Notes: generated from the sequence alone by a model not told the origin. Positions 30,044 through 42,187 are shown, counted from the stretch's first letter. The stretch is 64,000 nt of DNA from Trema orientale (GCA_002914845.1 JXTC01000054.1:634199-698198), one strand, 5' to 3'. Numbers and translations: made by a program.

Positions 30044-30304
30044 TGTAACACCAAATTGGGGTCCACATTCAATAGCCTATATATAACCCTTATGGACGGG
30101 GTCCACATTCACCACGATTCCGGCCCGTGGCAGCCTTCCAAGACCCACATAAGTATGGACTGGGTCGGCTTTGAATACCAAATGTAACACCACTGGGCCT
30201 CACCAAAAAGTACTAGTTTGAAAGTACTTTTGGGCTCATAGACCATCACTTAAATACCCACGATCATCCCAGAAAATACCCAATGTGGGACTTGGGGCGT
30301 TACA
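30044..30304. mobile_element. 261-bp solo LTR (TRIM-like)
   Basis: Begins TGTAACACC and ends GCGTTACA, so the ends form the inverted pair TGTAAC/GTTACA. It is flanked by a perfect 5-bp target duplication, CTCAG at 30039-30043 and 30305-30309. Inside, GGGGTCCACATTCA occurs twice (about 30059 and 30100), and GTAACACCA recurs near 30184. No coding capacity. Confidence 0.82.
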
Positions 30305-30776
30305 CTCAGAGACTGAAATTGCAACATGACTGTGTTGGTTATAATCAGCTGGTCTTCTTGGACTTGTAGTAGGCACTAATACGGTGCCAATTGTATATAC
30401 AGGTATTTACATATATTAATACCCATAAATAAATTTGAGACTAATTGAATAACCCAGAAATTACCTTATGGATGGAACTAGAGATGGATCCCCTTGCAAT
30501 TGAGGACTTGGTCTGACTTGGTAAAAATTACTATTACTGAAAATTTTTTTTTATTACGGAAGTACGAAGTAGTAGACTAGTCTAGACAAAAGTTTTGCAC
30601 TAGGAAGTAGCTAGTACGATCACAATTGGTAAAAACAAACACACGCATATATATATATATACCAATACAATGAACTCAACTAGCCCAAGCATAGATCAAA
30701 CTATTTTAACGACCAAAAACAAAAACAGAGTTTTTTCCTTCCTTTGTTCTCTGAGTTAGGAAACTCGGAATCTAAG
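30305..30776 (+). promoter_or_regulatory. Upstream region of RLP-2
   Basis: Immediately upstream of the gene. A run of TA repeats (30648-30661) lies about 120 bp before the ATG and may serve as a TATA element. Apart from the few bases before the ATG, it shows no clear similarity to the RLP-1 promoter block. Confidence 0.35.
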
Positions 30777-33700
30777 ATGGGGTGGTCATCATGGCTGCTC
30801 TTTCTCCTCTTCTTTGTACTTCATTCTCATCAACCTCTTTTGTCCTCTCCTTTACCTTCTCCTTCTTCTCCATTGTGTCATCCTACTGAGAGCTCTGCTT
30901 TGCTCCAATTCAGCAACTCCTTTTCCATCATCCAAAATACCGACTATCATTTATACGACTGGCCAAACATCATCATGTATCCCAAAACAGTCTCTTGGAA
31001 GAATGGCACGGATTGTTGTTCATGGGATGGAGTGTCGTGTGACCGCATTTCGGGTCATGTCATTGGCCTTGACCTGAGTTCTAGCTGTCTTCGAGGCCCT
31101 CTTCATTCCAACAACACCCTTTTCTCACTTCGTCATCTACGGAGTTTGATCCTCGACTTCAATGATTTCTCTGGCTCTCCTATTCCACCCGAACTTGGCA
31201 GTTTTGCCAACCTGAAATGGCTTAGTCTTGATAATGCCAATTTTTGGGGTTATGTCCCTGTCGAATTGTCTCACCTCTCTAAACTATCCCATCTCACCAT
31301 TTCTTCAACGATTATTTGTGCAGGTGGGCCACGGTGTTCCATTTATGATTTGGAGTTTGACACATATGTGTTCAAAAGGATGCTTCAAAACCTGACCAGT
31401 CTCAGGGAACTTTCTCTGATTTATTTGGACATGAGTGGCGTGGAGCCAGTTACTTCTTTCATGAATATATCCTCTTCTTTGATGGTTCTCGATCTCAACC
31501 GGTGTGTTTTACAAGGCGAATTCCCTGAAAACGTTTTTCGCCTACCAAACCTCCAGTATCTTGATTTATTTGGATCCTCTAATGACCTTATCGGCTCTTT
31601 GCCTACATCCAATTGGAGCAGTCCACTCGAGTCCTTGGATCTTTCTGGCACCAGAATCTCTATAGATTTATCGTATCTATGTACAAGTGCCAAGTCTCTG
31701 CAGACATTGTCTCTCAGAAATTGCAGATTTAGAGGATCGTATCCTGCACTAACACCTAACCTCACACAATTAGTACAACTCACCTTTTTAGACCTCTCTG
31801 AAAACAATTTTGAAGGTCAGATACCGATGAATTCTCTAAATCTTCAGCAACTGATCTACTTGTCTCTTTCTGAAAACAATTTCGTTGGTCAGATACCAGA
31901 AATTTCTGTTACAAACTCCACCCAAATCCCACTACCAGTGCAATTGAAATATCTCTACTTATATTCTAACATGCTCAGCGGGTCAATACCTTCTTGGATA
32001 TATTCCCTTCCATTTCTAAAGGATTTATTCCTGGCGGGAAATCAACTCACTGGCCCTATCGAAGACTTCGAATCTCGATCCCTTGAAAGCCTTGACTTGG
32101 GGGGAAACAAACTCAATGGCCAGAATATTCCACGCTCAATCTTTCAACAAGACAACCTGGAACGACTAGATCTTTCGTCTTGTAATTTGAGTGGTGTTTT
32201 GGAGTTAAAGAAGTTCTCAAAGTTCAAAAGTCTCTGGTTACTTGATCTTTCTTCGAACAGTTTCTCTTTGAGCTTAAACAGCTATGGAGATCACAATCCC
32301 TTCCCCCGGCTTATACATTTGGGATTGGCTTCGTGCAATATGACTGCATTTCCATATTTTCTAAGTAGTTTCGAAAGACTAGACACCATAAATCTTTCCC
32401 ACAACCAAATTCGCGGCAAGATTCCCAAATGGTTATGCCATGAGGGAACACGTTGGTTGTCTTATTTGAATCTTTCTCATAACTTTCTCTCTCGTATAGA
32501 TCGAATTCCATGGAATGACTTGGAGTATTTAGATATTCGCTCTAACATGCTTCGAGGGCATCTTCCAATTGTTCCACCTTCTCTGCGCACGGTTTTCATC
32601 TCAAACAATCATCTATCTGGAGAGATACCTTCTCTATATTGCGAATGCGGTGAACTTGAAATCCTTGATTTTTCCAATAACAGCTTTAGTGGGAACATTC
32701 CATCATGCCTTGGAAATCAACTCTCTCTCTCTGTGTTGGATTTACAAATGAATGAGTTGAATGGCACAATCCCTGATATGTTTGAAAACTTGACTCAGTT
32801 GAGGAGCCTGCACCTTAAAGGCAATCAGTTAGAAGGGCTCCTGCCGCGATCGTTGCGCAATTGCGAAAGCTTGGAAGTTTTAGATGTAGGAAATAACAAG
32901 ATAAATGATACCTTCCCCCAGTGGTTGGAAGATCTTCCGACGCTAAAAGTTCTTGTCCTGAAATCTAATAGATTCCATGGATCCGTACGAAAGACTAAGG
33001 CTAAATCACCGTTCCAAAAGTTGCATATCATGGATCTCTCCAACAATGAATTTAATGGTCATTTGCCAACAAAGTATTTTGAGAGTTTCATTGCTATGAT
33101 GGAAGGAGACGAAGATAAGAACTTTACAGTGATAGGAGAACAGTATTACCAAGATTCCGTGGTGGTGGTAATGAAAGATTCTGACATTGTACTAGAAAAA
33201 ATCATAAGCATCTTCAGAATGATCGATTTCTCAAGAAATAAATTTGAAGGAGAAATTCCAGGGTCGATTGGGATGCTCAAATCACTCAAAGGGATGAATT
33301 TGTCTCGAAATAAGCTAACCAGCACCATTCCATCGTCATTGAGCAATTTAACCAATCTTGAATGGTTAGACCTGTCTTCAAATGAGCTAGTTGGAGAGAT
33401 TCCATGGCAAATGACGGATCTGACGCAGCTGGCATTCTTAAACCTTTCTCATAACAAATTGGTGGGACCAATACCTCACGGAAAGCAATTCGATACATTC
33501 AGCAATGATTCATATTGTGGAAACCTTGGATTATGTGGATTTCCTCTATCCCAATCATGCAGCAATGAGGAGGTGCAACAAGAAGGTGATCATGATGAGG
33601 AGCATACAGATGGAATATTTGATTGGATGATCGTGATGATGGGATATGGATGTGGAACAGTCATCGGAATATCTGTGGGATACATGGTTCTTTTCAGTAG

Positions 33701-33794
33701 AAGGTTTGATTATTGGCTAAGGAACAGGGTTGGTGGAGGACGAGGTCGTAGAATGCTTGCTTGCTTGATGAGAGGCGGCAGAGGATCGAACTAG
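30777..33794 (+). CDS. LRR receptor-like protein, Cf-9 type (RLP-2), 1005 aa
   Basis: Paralogue of RLP-1 with the same domain order and a single coding exon. The ATG at 30777 was chosen because it begins the signal peptide (MGWSSWLLFLLFFVL) and matches the RLP-1 start context (GGAATCTAAGATGG against AGAATCTGAGATGG); the open frame extends upstream to 30744 only without ATG. The cap carries CHPTESSALLQFSNSF and DCCSWDGVSCD. LRRs fill most of the protein, with the island YYQDSVVVVMKDSD near residue 790, the GLCGFPLSQSC cap, acidic EEVQQEGDHDEEHTD, a glycine-spaced transmembrane helix near 948-975 and a basic tail. No kinase domain. Expected role: cell-surface receptor acting with a partner kinase. 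Ligand unknown. The island and C-terminus are much closer to RLP-1 than the mid-LRR region is, as is usual for diversifying recognition surfaces. Confidence 0.93.
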   Translation: MGWSSWLLFLLFFVLHSHQPLLSSPLPSPSSPLCHPTESSALLQFSNSFSIIQNTDYHLYDWPNIIMYPKTVSWKNGTDCCSWDGVSCDRISGHVIGLDLSSSCLRGPLHSNNTLFSLRHLRSLILDFNDFSGSPIPPELGSFANLKWLSLDNANFWGYVPVELSHLSKLSHLTISSTIICAGGPRCSIYDLEFDTYVFKRMLQNLTSLRELSLIYLDMSGVEPVTSFMNISSSLMVLDLNRCVLQGEFPENVFRLPNLQYLDLFGSSNDLIGSLPTSNWSSPLESLDLSGTRISIDLSYLCTSAKSLQTLSLRNCRFRGSYPALTPNLTQLVQLTFLDLSENNFEGQIPMNSLNLQQLIYLSLSENNFVGQIPEISVTNSTQIPLPVQLKYLYLYSNMLSGSIPSWIYSLPFLKDLFLAGNQLTGPIEDFESRSLESLDLGGNKLNGQNIPRSIFQQDNLERLDLSSCNLSGVLELKKFSKFKSLWLLDLSSNSFSLSLNSYGDHNPFPRLIHLGLASCNMTAFPYFLSSFERLDTINLSHNQIRGKIPKWLCHEGTRWLSYLNLSHNFLSRIDRIPWNDLEYLDIRSNMLRGHLPIVPPSLRTVFISNNHLSGEIPSLYCECGELEILDFSNNSFSGNIPSCLGNQLSLSVLDLQMNELNGTIPDMFENLTQLRSLHLKGNQLEGLLPRSLRNCESLEVLDVGNNKINDTFPQWLEDLPTLKVLVLKSNRFHGSVRKTKAKSPFQKLHIMDLSNNEFNGHLPTKYFESFIAMMEGDEDKNFTVIGEQYYQDSVVVVMKDSDIVLEKIISIFRMIDFSRNKFEGEIPGSIGMLKSLKGMNLSRNKLTSTIPSSLSNLTNLEWLDLSSNELVGEIPWQMTDLTQLAFLNLSHNKLVGPIPHGKQFDTFSNDSYCGNLGLCGFPLSQSCSNEEVQQEGDHDEEHTDGIFDWMIVMMGYGCGTVIGISVGYMVLFSRRFDYWLRNRVGGGRGRRMLACLMRGGRGSN

Positions 33795-34400
33795 CTATCT
33801 CATGAAGATGGAAACTGGTGACTTTTGGTAGGTTCTGAAAATAAATAATTACGCTTCTAATATCTTTGCAGTTTAAACTACTTGTTTAATTTTTAACCAA
33901 ATTTTATATATCCACTAATGCATATATAATTTATTTGCTTTTCTTTTGTGTTTGTGTGTATTGATGTAATACAGAAAGGTGGGACAGTGTTGATGAGGTT
34001 CTCCTATGTCTACGACAGCTGCTCTACCTAGACTGATGTGTGTTCTCACACAATTATATTGTTTTTCTAATTAAGTCTTGTTCCCCAAATATATATATAT
34101 ATAGCCAGAGAGTGTGAAAATAAAGGTTGTATTCCTTCCTTTCTAAATTGTATTTGTTATGCTTTGTATCGTTTTTTTTTTTTTTTTCGGTTGAAGTATT
34201 TGGAGTGTAAATGTGCTTAATATTAAGAAATCATTATTGTTCTGAAGTTAGTATTTACAAATCAAATTCTAGGCCAGTTGCCTGTTGACCAAGGGAATTA
34301 TATCATTCATGCATTGGTTTAAGATGATTATATTCTTTAGAACTTGGTGTAGTATAATTCACTTCTGTAATTAAAAAAAAAAAAAATGAAAAACAAAAAC
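33795..34400 (+). other. RLP-2 3'UTR with an intron, and 3' flank
   Basis: A GT-AG intron is predicted at 33828-33974 (GTAGGTTCTG to GATGTAATACAG), placed as in RLP-1. The flank 34240-34370 aligns with 27300-27430, so the duplicated unit extends at least 500 bp beyond the stop. Confidence 0.6.
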
Positions 34401-35400
34401 AGAGTATTGCGAACATTTTAGCGCTACTCAATGGTATTTTGCAGTAAATGAAAATTTATTTGAACTCAATTCAAGTAATATTTATTAGTTATATTAAGTT
34501 GAATGGCCTACTAGTATCTTTCTTTGAACTCAATTCAAGTGACATAATACATACAACTATATCTCGTGTGGTTAGAAAGCTAGACACTTTTGCCATTATC
34601 TTTATTCTTTTACCATTTGTTCAGCAGACATTATTTATAACTTGGCCGCATAGACATATGATTTTCGTCTATAACTAAAAGGTTCAGTTGCAAAGTTGTA
34701 TAGTCTTTTCTAGGACCTCTGACTTGTGAAAATTACATATCCAACTCATAATTACGTGCTTTATTTAGTAGCAGAGACAAAATATCAGGGACAGCTTCAG
34801 AAAGTACTAAGAATTGAATGGGTAAGGCAACGTGTTTCTTGTATAGAACAAAATCTTATATAGTAAGGCAATAGTAAAGAAACAAAGTACAATGCCCACC
34901 AAATGGGAACCTTGACTGAGAAATTATTAAATTGGGTGTGCAAGTAACTAAACAGAGACTACAGCTCAATAGCAAGTGGTCCAATGGCTAAATCCAAAAG
35001 GGTCAGTGTCACGCCCTGAATATAAGGACGTGCGCACTTTAATATCCATAAGGCATAGCACTGTAGACATAAGGTAGCACTATAGACATAAGGCTTAATC
35101 TTACTAGTAGAAAGAAAAAAAGACTCCACAGAGTCTCCAAATAATTGAATTAAACGCTAGAGAGCTGAAAAATCAATGAAATTCGTGGTAGTAATGACCT
35201 TTCAAATGCTTAAAAATTTCTCATAAAAATGCAATAATTAATTATAGTCTCACCAAAATATGAATATGCCCAGAATCCAATTTAGTACCAGGCGGTCTTT
35301 CTTTAATATCCAGTCCTTACCACCGACTCTCCTCAAAATATAGCTTGAAAAAATAAAGTTCCATAGTTCATTCTTTTTTGAAAGTCATCAAATCAAAATT
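34401..35400. other. Intergenic, no gene seen
   Basis: AT-rich. TGTCACGCCCTGAATATAAG at 35008 resembles the start of some plant LTRs, but no matching end or target duplication was found. The segment GCACTRTAGACATAAGG occurs twice (about 35059 and 35078). Confidence 0.35.
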
Positions 35401-36050
35401 AGTACCGGATGGTCTTTCTTCATTTAATTGATGTCGTTTTGCAATTTTTGTTGTTGTTTTATCAAGTTTTCTCTGTTTTTACGTGGTCTTGTGGTTCTCA
35501 AGTATGTCGCAGTTTTATCCTGTAGTGAGCATCATGTTTTCAAGCAATCCAGTTGTTGTATATTATTGGTTTTTATATTCTGTAGTTTATGAATTTTGTA
35601 ATTTTGTCTCAAAATTTTGTTACCGTTGCACAATTTTCTTGTCGTTTTTGAGTTTTTATGTCGTTTTAAAAATTCCATTGTCGTTTGTCTAGTTTTCTAT
35701 CCTCATTCGATTCTCGGTCCTTTCAAATCTTAGTTCTCGTTTCCCTTCCTTTATTTATTTATTTATTTTTTTACCGTTTTGGATACATCTTTTCAAATAA
35801 TCCATCGTCTCAATATTTATTTGATATTTTTTTCCGTTGTTTTCATGCTACATGCAGTAATTGTTGTCAGTGTCGTTGTAGTTTTCCTGATTATTGTCGT
35901 TTTACAGGTTGAATGTCTACGCTTTTCAAGTTCCACGTCTTTTGTAAATTTTGCCGTTATTTTTCAACTCGTGTGTCGCTTGAGATTTTGTCCTTTTGAG
36001 ATCTATTGTCGTTCTCTATGTGATCTATTGTCGCTTGGTCACCCATCAAG
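35401..36050. repeat. TGTCGTTTT-rich degenerate repeat tract
   Basis: Many loose copies of (T)TGTCGTTTT interspersed with T-rich sequence, of the same type as the tracts after the ABCC genes and upstream of RLP-1. The ORFs covering it are low-complexity artefacts. Confidence 0.55.
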
Positions 36051-36689
36051 CGCTCTACGTGGTGGACCTTGTGCTGCGTGCTCTGATGACCATTCAGGGC
36101 TATCAAGCCTATCATATAAATGGATGATCCAAATTCGAAAAATCTTCTGGTACTCAATGTGTTTGAGTTTACTTTGTTCAGCACCAAATGTGTTATTGAA
36201 TAAAATTTAAAATTCATAGTTCTTCATCTATGTTACTTTTTTTTGGGGGTCCTTTCTGATGAATTTCATGTACAAATTAAGCTTGATGTAAATTATAGGT
36301 TCCATATGGTTGGATATGGTCCTTGGTTTTTCATTAGATTGTTCCACTAGTAGTTAATTACTAAATCTCCCAATAACTATTGATCATTACGAAAGTCTTG
36401 CATGAAGGGACCTTCATTATGATATATTGTTTGTATGTACTAGCTACTGATCATTAAAAAAGACTAGATAATATATGAGACAAAGGAAGAAAGTCTCCAA
36501 CAAGGGGGGAAAAAGGAAAAAAAAAAAAGGTTATGGTGATTCATGATTAAGTAAAACACAGTAGACAATAATAACTTCTTCTTTTTTTCCTCACAACGTA
36601 GGACTTGACCTGTTTAACATGGCCTGATGTGTTATTTTCTAAAATTATGTAATAGTATTTTGAGAATTTTATAATTATTTTAAATAAAA
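36051..36689. other. Intergenic, no gene seen
   Basis: AT-rich sequence with homopolymer runs (36504-36530). Nothing recognisable. Confidence 0.35.
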
Positions 36690-38570
36690 ATATTTTTTAT
36701 TTTGTGAGAAATTAATATTATATGTCTATACACAATTAACATACCATGTGATTAGGTGATATATAATTACACTATAACTTAGTAACCCTTGTGTTAATTA
36801 CTTAAATAAATATATGTTACTTAAATTAATAAGAAATCACATTTTTTTTTAAATATTTCTATGCGCAATTAATATAGTAAGTGACTATGTGACATATAAT
36901 TACACTATAACTTACTATCACTTGTGTTAATTACTTAAATAAATATAATTTACTTAAATTAGTGAGAAATCATTTTTTTAAATATATCTATGCACAATTA
37001 ACATAATAGGTGATTATGTGATATATAATTACACTATAACTTAGTATCACTTGTGTTAATTATTTAAAATAAATATATTTTACTTAAATTAGTGAGAAAT
37101 TAAATTTTTTTTTAAATATGTCTATGCACAATTAATATAGTAGGTGACCATGTAACATATAATTATACTATAACTTACTATCACTTGTGTTAATTACATA
37201 AATAAATATAATTTACTTAAATTAGTGAGAAATCACATTTTTTTTAAATATGTCTATACATAATTAACATAGTAGGTGAATATGTAACATATAATTACAC
37301 TAAAATAAATATACTTTACTCAAATTAGTACGAATGTTACTATGTTAGTATACACAATTAGTATAGAGCGACCATTATAGTCGCTTTGGCGATCATTTTT
37401 GTCGCCACCAATTATAGTGGGCGACTATTATAGTCGCGCAGTGTAATTTGTAGGTCGCACAATATAAACTTTGGTCGCTTTGAGCTTTTTTAGGGATTAC
37501 AGATTCGTGGTTTAGTAATTAAGAACTAAAAGAGTATCTCTAGTACATAATTATATAAATTTAGATGGCAGAGTAAAAAAAAATTACATCAATTTAGTTG
37601 CAAAATAAGATTATTAAAAACTAGTAAGATATATTATACATAATTAGTACCATAAATAAAAATAAATTTAATTTATTTTAATTATTAAGAAATCATATTT
37701 TTAATATGCCTATGGATAATTACACTATAACTTAATGCGTATCACTTGTGTTAATTAGTTAAAATAAATATACTTTACTTAAATTAGCGAGAAATCATAT
37801 TTTTTTAAATATGTTTATGCACAATTAACATAGTAGGTGATTATGTGGCATATAATTACACTATAACTTAGTATCACTTGTGTTAATTACTTAAAATAAA
37901 TATATTTTACTTTAATTAGCGAGAAATAATATTTTTTTTAAATATGTCTATGCATAATTAATATAGTAATAATTATGTGACATACAATTATACTGTAACT
38001 TAGTATCACCCGTGTTAATTACTTAAAATAATATTTTACTTAAATTAGTGAAAAATCACATTTTTTTTTAAAATTTGTCTGTGCACAATTAACATAATAG
38101 ACGACTATGTGACATATAATTACACTATAACTTACTATCACTTGTGATTATTACCTAAATAAATATAATTTACTTAAATTAGTGAGAAATCACATTTTTT
38201 TTAAAATCTGTCTATGCACAATTAACATAGTAGGTGACTATGTGATATAATTACACTATAACTTAAATAAATATATTTCACTTAAATTAGTGAGAATGTG
38301 ACTATATTAATATGCACAATTAACATAGGGCAATCATTACGGTCGCTTTGGCGACTATTATAGTCGCCTCTAATTATAGTGAGCGACTATTATGGTCGCG
38401 GAGTGTAATTTTAAGATCGCACAATTTAAATTTTAGTCGCTTTGAGCTTTTTTAGGGATTACAGATTCGTGGCTTAGTAATTGAGAAATCCAATAAGATA
38501 TATTACACATAATTAGTACCATAAATAAAAATAAATTTAATTTACTTTAATTATTGGGAAATGACCAGCG
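36690..38570. repeat. Higher-order tandem repeat: about 133-bp monomers plus GCGACTAT palindrome units
   Basis: The CACAATTAA landmark recurs at about 36731, 36864, 36993, 37127, 37259 and 37353, and again at about 37715, 37819, 37953, 38083, 38217 and 38314, a period close to 133 bp. Each monomer also carries ACACTATAACTTA and TACTTAAATTAGTGAGAAATCA. Each block of five or so monomers ends in a unit with the palindromes GCGACTATTATAGTCGC (37422-37438) or variants (38350-38398), then GGTCGCTTTGAGCTTTTTTAGGGATTACAGATTCGTGG-like sequence. Two such blocks are offset by about 960 bp. Confidence 0.85.
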
Positions 38571-38584
38571 ACCTTATATGTTTT

Positions 38585-38790
38585 CTTAATACTATACACA
38601 ATTTGGTCGATATGTGCTCTATTGTAAATTTTGTTCGATAATTCAAGAAACTTGATACTCTTGTCAATCATAAAGCCTTTGGCAAAATCACTTCCAAGCC
38701 ATTCCTAATTGCTGTTTTCCATCTTCTTCCATTCACCATTGCATTCTATAGAAACGTATATGGAATCCATACCTATGACGGTATGAAAAA
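38585..38790 (-). pseudogene. MULE-type transposase N-terminal relic
   Basis: Read on the minus strand from an ATG at about 38772 the frame gives MDSIYVSIECNGEWKKM, one in-frame TAG, then SDFAKGFMIDKSIKFLEL, IYNRAHID and VYSIKKTYKV. This resembles the first domain of plant MuDR/MULE transposases (short beta-strand, GEW, then an L-x-x-KIY helix). No catalytic domain follows; the minus-strand continuation runs into the tandem array. The match is by recollection of the family pattern, so the assignment is moderate. Confidence 0.5.
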
Positions 38791-39200
38791 AATCATTAAG
38801 TTATCAAATATTTAAAAAAATTAAATTATAAATATAATTAGAATAAACAACATTATTGACATTTTTCATATTGGCCAAGCAGCATTAAGTAACTCTCTTT
38901 ATGTGCCGGAGCGACCTTGAAGATAAATAAGACCATTTTTATGCTTAAGCAACCATATAAATAACAAAACGACCTTAAAGATGAACGATAGATCGTTCAA
39001 CCTGAGTGACTGATTTTATGCTTGAGTGACCTTAATGAAAACAGAGCCATCTTTAAAGTCGCTAAAAGTCGCTCAAGCATGAACCATCGACAATTTTTAT
39101 GCTTGAGCAACCATAGTAATAACAGAGCGATCATTCGATCGTCTTCAATAACATATAGTCACTAAATTACAATTCATCCTTATCCTCTGTTATTCGACTA
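38791..39200. repeat. GCGACC/GTCGCT subterminal-like repeats
   Basis: Short repeated words (GAGCGACCTT, TTTTATGCTTGAG, AAAGTCGCT, GCTCAAGCATGAA) in both orientations, of the kind found near the ends of DNA transposons (CACTA or MULE). No gene. Confidence 0.45.
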
Positions 39201-41398
39201 TTCCAACTTTTCTTTAACATCTAAACTCATTTATTGTCTACAAAACTATACTTTTAAATGAAAAATACTTATATATTATAAAATAAACATAAAAATAATA
39301 ACTTAAAAACGAGAATAAGTTGATCTAACTAACTAATCTTTTCACTTTTTTCCTCCTTCAACCTAATGCAGCGAAATATGACACTTGAGACAATTTTTTA
39401 ATTTTTGTGAGATCTTTGGGTAGATAGGTTGTTGTTCGAGAAAAATGGAGTCAAGACATGATTGAAGAGGATGAATCCCACATTTTTTGAGCTTCAGGAT
39501 TTGAGAAGAGAGAGAGAGAGAGAGGATATCGAAGAGAAGAGAAGTTTTTTTCTTTCAATTTAGTTTTTAATTTTTTTTTAATTCTAAGTCAGCAACACTA
39601 ATGATCTAATTATTAATCTAACACTAATCTTAACTAATTTTTATTAAACTAATTTTTCTTTTCCTTTTTTTAAAGGAAGAAAGTCATTTGGTAATTAAAA
39701 TTTTTGGAAAGTTATTTTGTACATTAAATTTTTTCATAATGTCATTTTGCCCAATTCCTCTTTTATTACAACCAAATTGGACATTAGAAGTTAAAAAATT
39801 ATCCACTCTTTTCTGAAAAATTGTCCACTTGGAAACATGTAAATTCATATCTCACTCACCATATTGTCTCTTCAGAATTATCTTTTGTATTTTGTTTTTT
39901 TTTATCTCAACAAGAAGAGTCATATGTTTCATTATTATTTGAATTCTTCTTTTTCATTAATATAATTCACATACTAATACATATCAGACTTCATATATAT
40001 GCCAATACTTGTTAATTTTTATTAACAAAAGTAATGTTCAGAATTGAACATGACAGGACAGCAGTTTTCTTCACTCAGAAACTTCATAGAACTTTCTTGG
40101 CATAATGGATCAAAACATCAATTAAATCAAAAGTTATCTTCAAATCTTTCTGTACGCCTTGCTTTTCTTTCGGTTTTCAGTAAACCATCTTGATTAATAT
40201 ATTAATTAAGGCACGGCCAAGTGAAACCTGAAAGCTAGTCCCCCCGAGGAACAACCACCTTTGGAAATTTGTATACGTGAGAACTTGAAGACTTCTTTTA
40301 CTAAAACTTAGATTAAGCCAACTCATTGTCAAGAGGAATCGAAATATGAATGAAATTTAACAAGACACGAAAAAAGTTTTCTTCTAACAGAAAGTTCATG
40401 TGGACTTTCTTTTGGCAAAACTTGATTTAATATTATTTGTTACGCTTTGTAACAAGAAACTTGCTTGATATGGTTGGTGCAAAGCTGTGACAAGTCAATC
40501 TATTAGAAGTATTGCAGTGTTTCTGTTTGGAACGAATCATGAATTTCAGTTTTTTCAGTGTCTCAAAACTTATCATGATAACCTGCAGTTCGGTTCATTC
40601 TTCATAATTCATATACGGAATATCGTCATTTAGTTTCAGAAATATTTTCCCACTGGATTGATTGTCACTTTTATATATGCTCAATAGCAACTCCTCTGAA
40701 GAGACAAACTAATTAGAACTATAACCAAATATTACTAATATTGCTCTAATTGTTGATTTATAGATTAAGTTTCTCTCACTAGTTTTTCTTTCCTCACCAG
40801 AATATCCGTGTACAAAACAGAGCATAAAATATCAAGATAATGATGATATTAGCAGTAAAATTTGAATTAAAAAAAGTGTAGATCTTTGTACAAATTAATT
40901 TTTAATTGTATTCTTTTGTAACTCGCGAAGTTACTAATTTGTTGTATTAGTGTTATAAATAGCATGTATATATACAGCACACAATAATAAAATTAATTCA
41001 AAACTATTAATTATAAATACTCTTTTTCTTGTTTACTTCCTTTAGACACTATTAATATTTATTCTGCAGATTGCAAATATTTGCAAAAAAGGAAGATAGT
41101 GATAATGAATATTATGGCCTTTTCAACAGTAGGACCAACGAAGCTAGTATTTTATAAGATGGGTTTGTTTTCAAAACAAAATCATTACAAAAATATATTC
41201 CATGAAGCGAGACATAATTGAGTTGCTCGCTTGTCTTTTAGTTGAATACCAGTACTCCTGCAACTAATTTGTTCAATGTTTTCTTGCATTTACACTAATC
41301 ACAGTGACATAACGTTTTTCACTTGCCTCCGTGCATTTACACTCGACAAAAAGTGACATAACAAAAGTGGACGTACGATTGTTTTTTATCGACTATAT
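39201..41398. other. Intergenic, no gene seen
   Basis: AT-rich. A (GA)n microsatellite lies at 39504-39523. Nothing else could be assigned. Confidence 0.35.
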
Positions 41399-41614
41399 GG
41401 GCACCAATGCAGGTAATTTTTTTTTACCTATGCATGGTATTGTTTTATCTAATAAAAATACATCACACATTTTTTTTTATAGTAAAAGTAAGAGAGAAAA
41501 AAGTATTAAATAATTCGTATTTATTTTTATTATTATTTTCTCTAACTATCCAAATTATGATAGTCGTTAGATTATAATAATCTAACGGCTAAAAAAAATA
41601 TCTATTAGATTGGC
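41399..41614 (-). mobile_element. MITE, inverted pair member 1
   Basis: About 216 bp with terminal inverted repeats (GGGCACCAATGCAGGTAA at the left, TATCTATTAGATTGGC at the right) and an internal CTAACGGCTAAAAAAAATA. Its reverse complement matches 42654-42880 over most of its length. Noncoding. Confidence 0.7.
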
Positions 41615-42149
41615 AATATATATATAATGACATTACAAAAATCGATGATACATTAATATGAAAATTTGAAGCACCTAACATTAATCATATATGAATCACG
41701 GGTTTTGTACCTCTACCTCTTCTATGTTTATTGACTTCTTTGTTTCTATGTGAATGTGATCGAGTTATACATGTCAATAACTCAAGAGGAATAGAGTGAT
41801 CAAAGTTGTTTTTAGAAGGAACAGAGATTGAGTAGAGAGTGTATGTTTGAGTCATCTGAAATTCTCAAGAGGAATAGAGTGATCAAAGAGTGCATGTTTG
41901 GGTGTGTGTCCGTTCTTCCCAAAAAAAAATGGCATCCCATGACCAAAGTTACAGAGCTTGCTAAGCACAGGGCCGAACTGAGGTATCGTCCATCATATTA
42001 AGTTGAGAAGAAAAAGTCAACATTTCTTTTTTAACAAACTTTGAAGAAACAAAATTCGGAGAATCGGGCGTAAAATAAATAGAAAAAATCACCATCGTAG
42101 CATTTTTTTCTCGTTAGAAAATATTGAGTTTATTTTTCACATATTCATT

Positions 42150-42187
42150 TTAGTAAATGATTTATATATATATATATATATATATAT
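42150..42187. repeat. (AT)n microsatellite
   Basis: A run of alternating TA of more than 20 bp, interrupted at its left end. Confidence 0.8.

Noticed and set aside
30744-30776. Upstream extension of the RLP-2 reading frame
   Set aside because: It starts at TTG, not ATG, and would place charged residues before the signal peptide. The ATG at 30777 matches the RLP-1 start.
35008-35330. Possible LTR starting TGTCACGCCC
   Set aside because: No matching terminus or target duplication was found, so it is only noted as intergenic.
36690-38570. CRISPR-like regular repeats
   Set aside because: The repeats are about 133-bp tandem monomers without unique spacers, in a plant nuclear genome, and are satellite or transposon derived.
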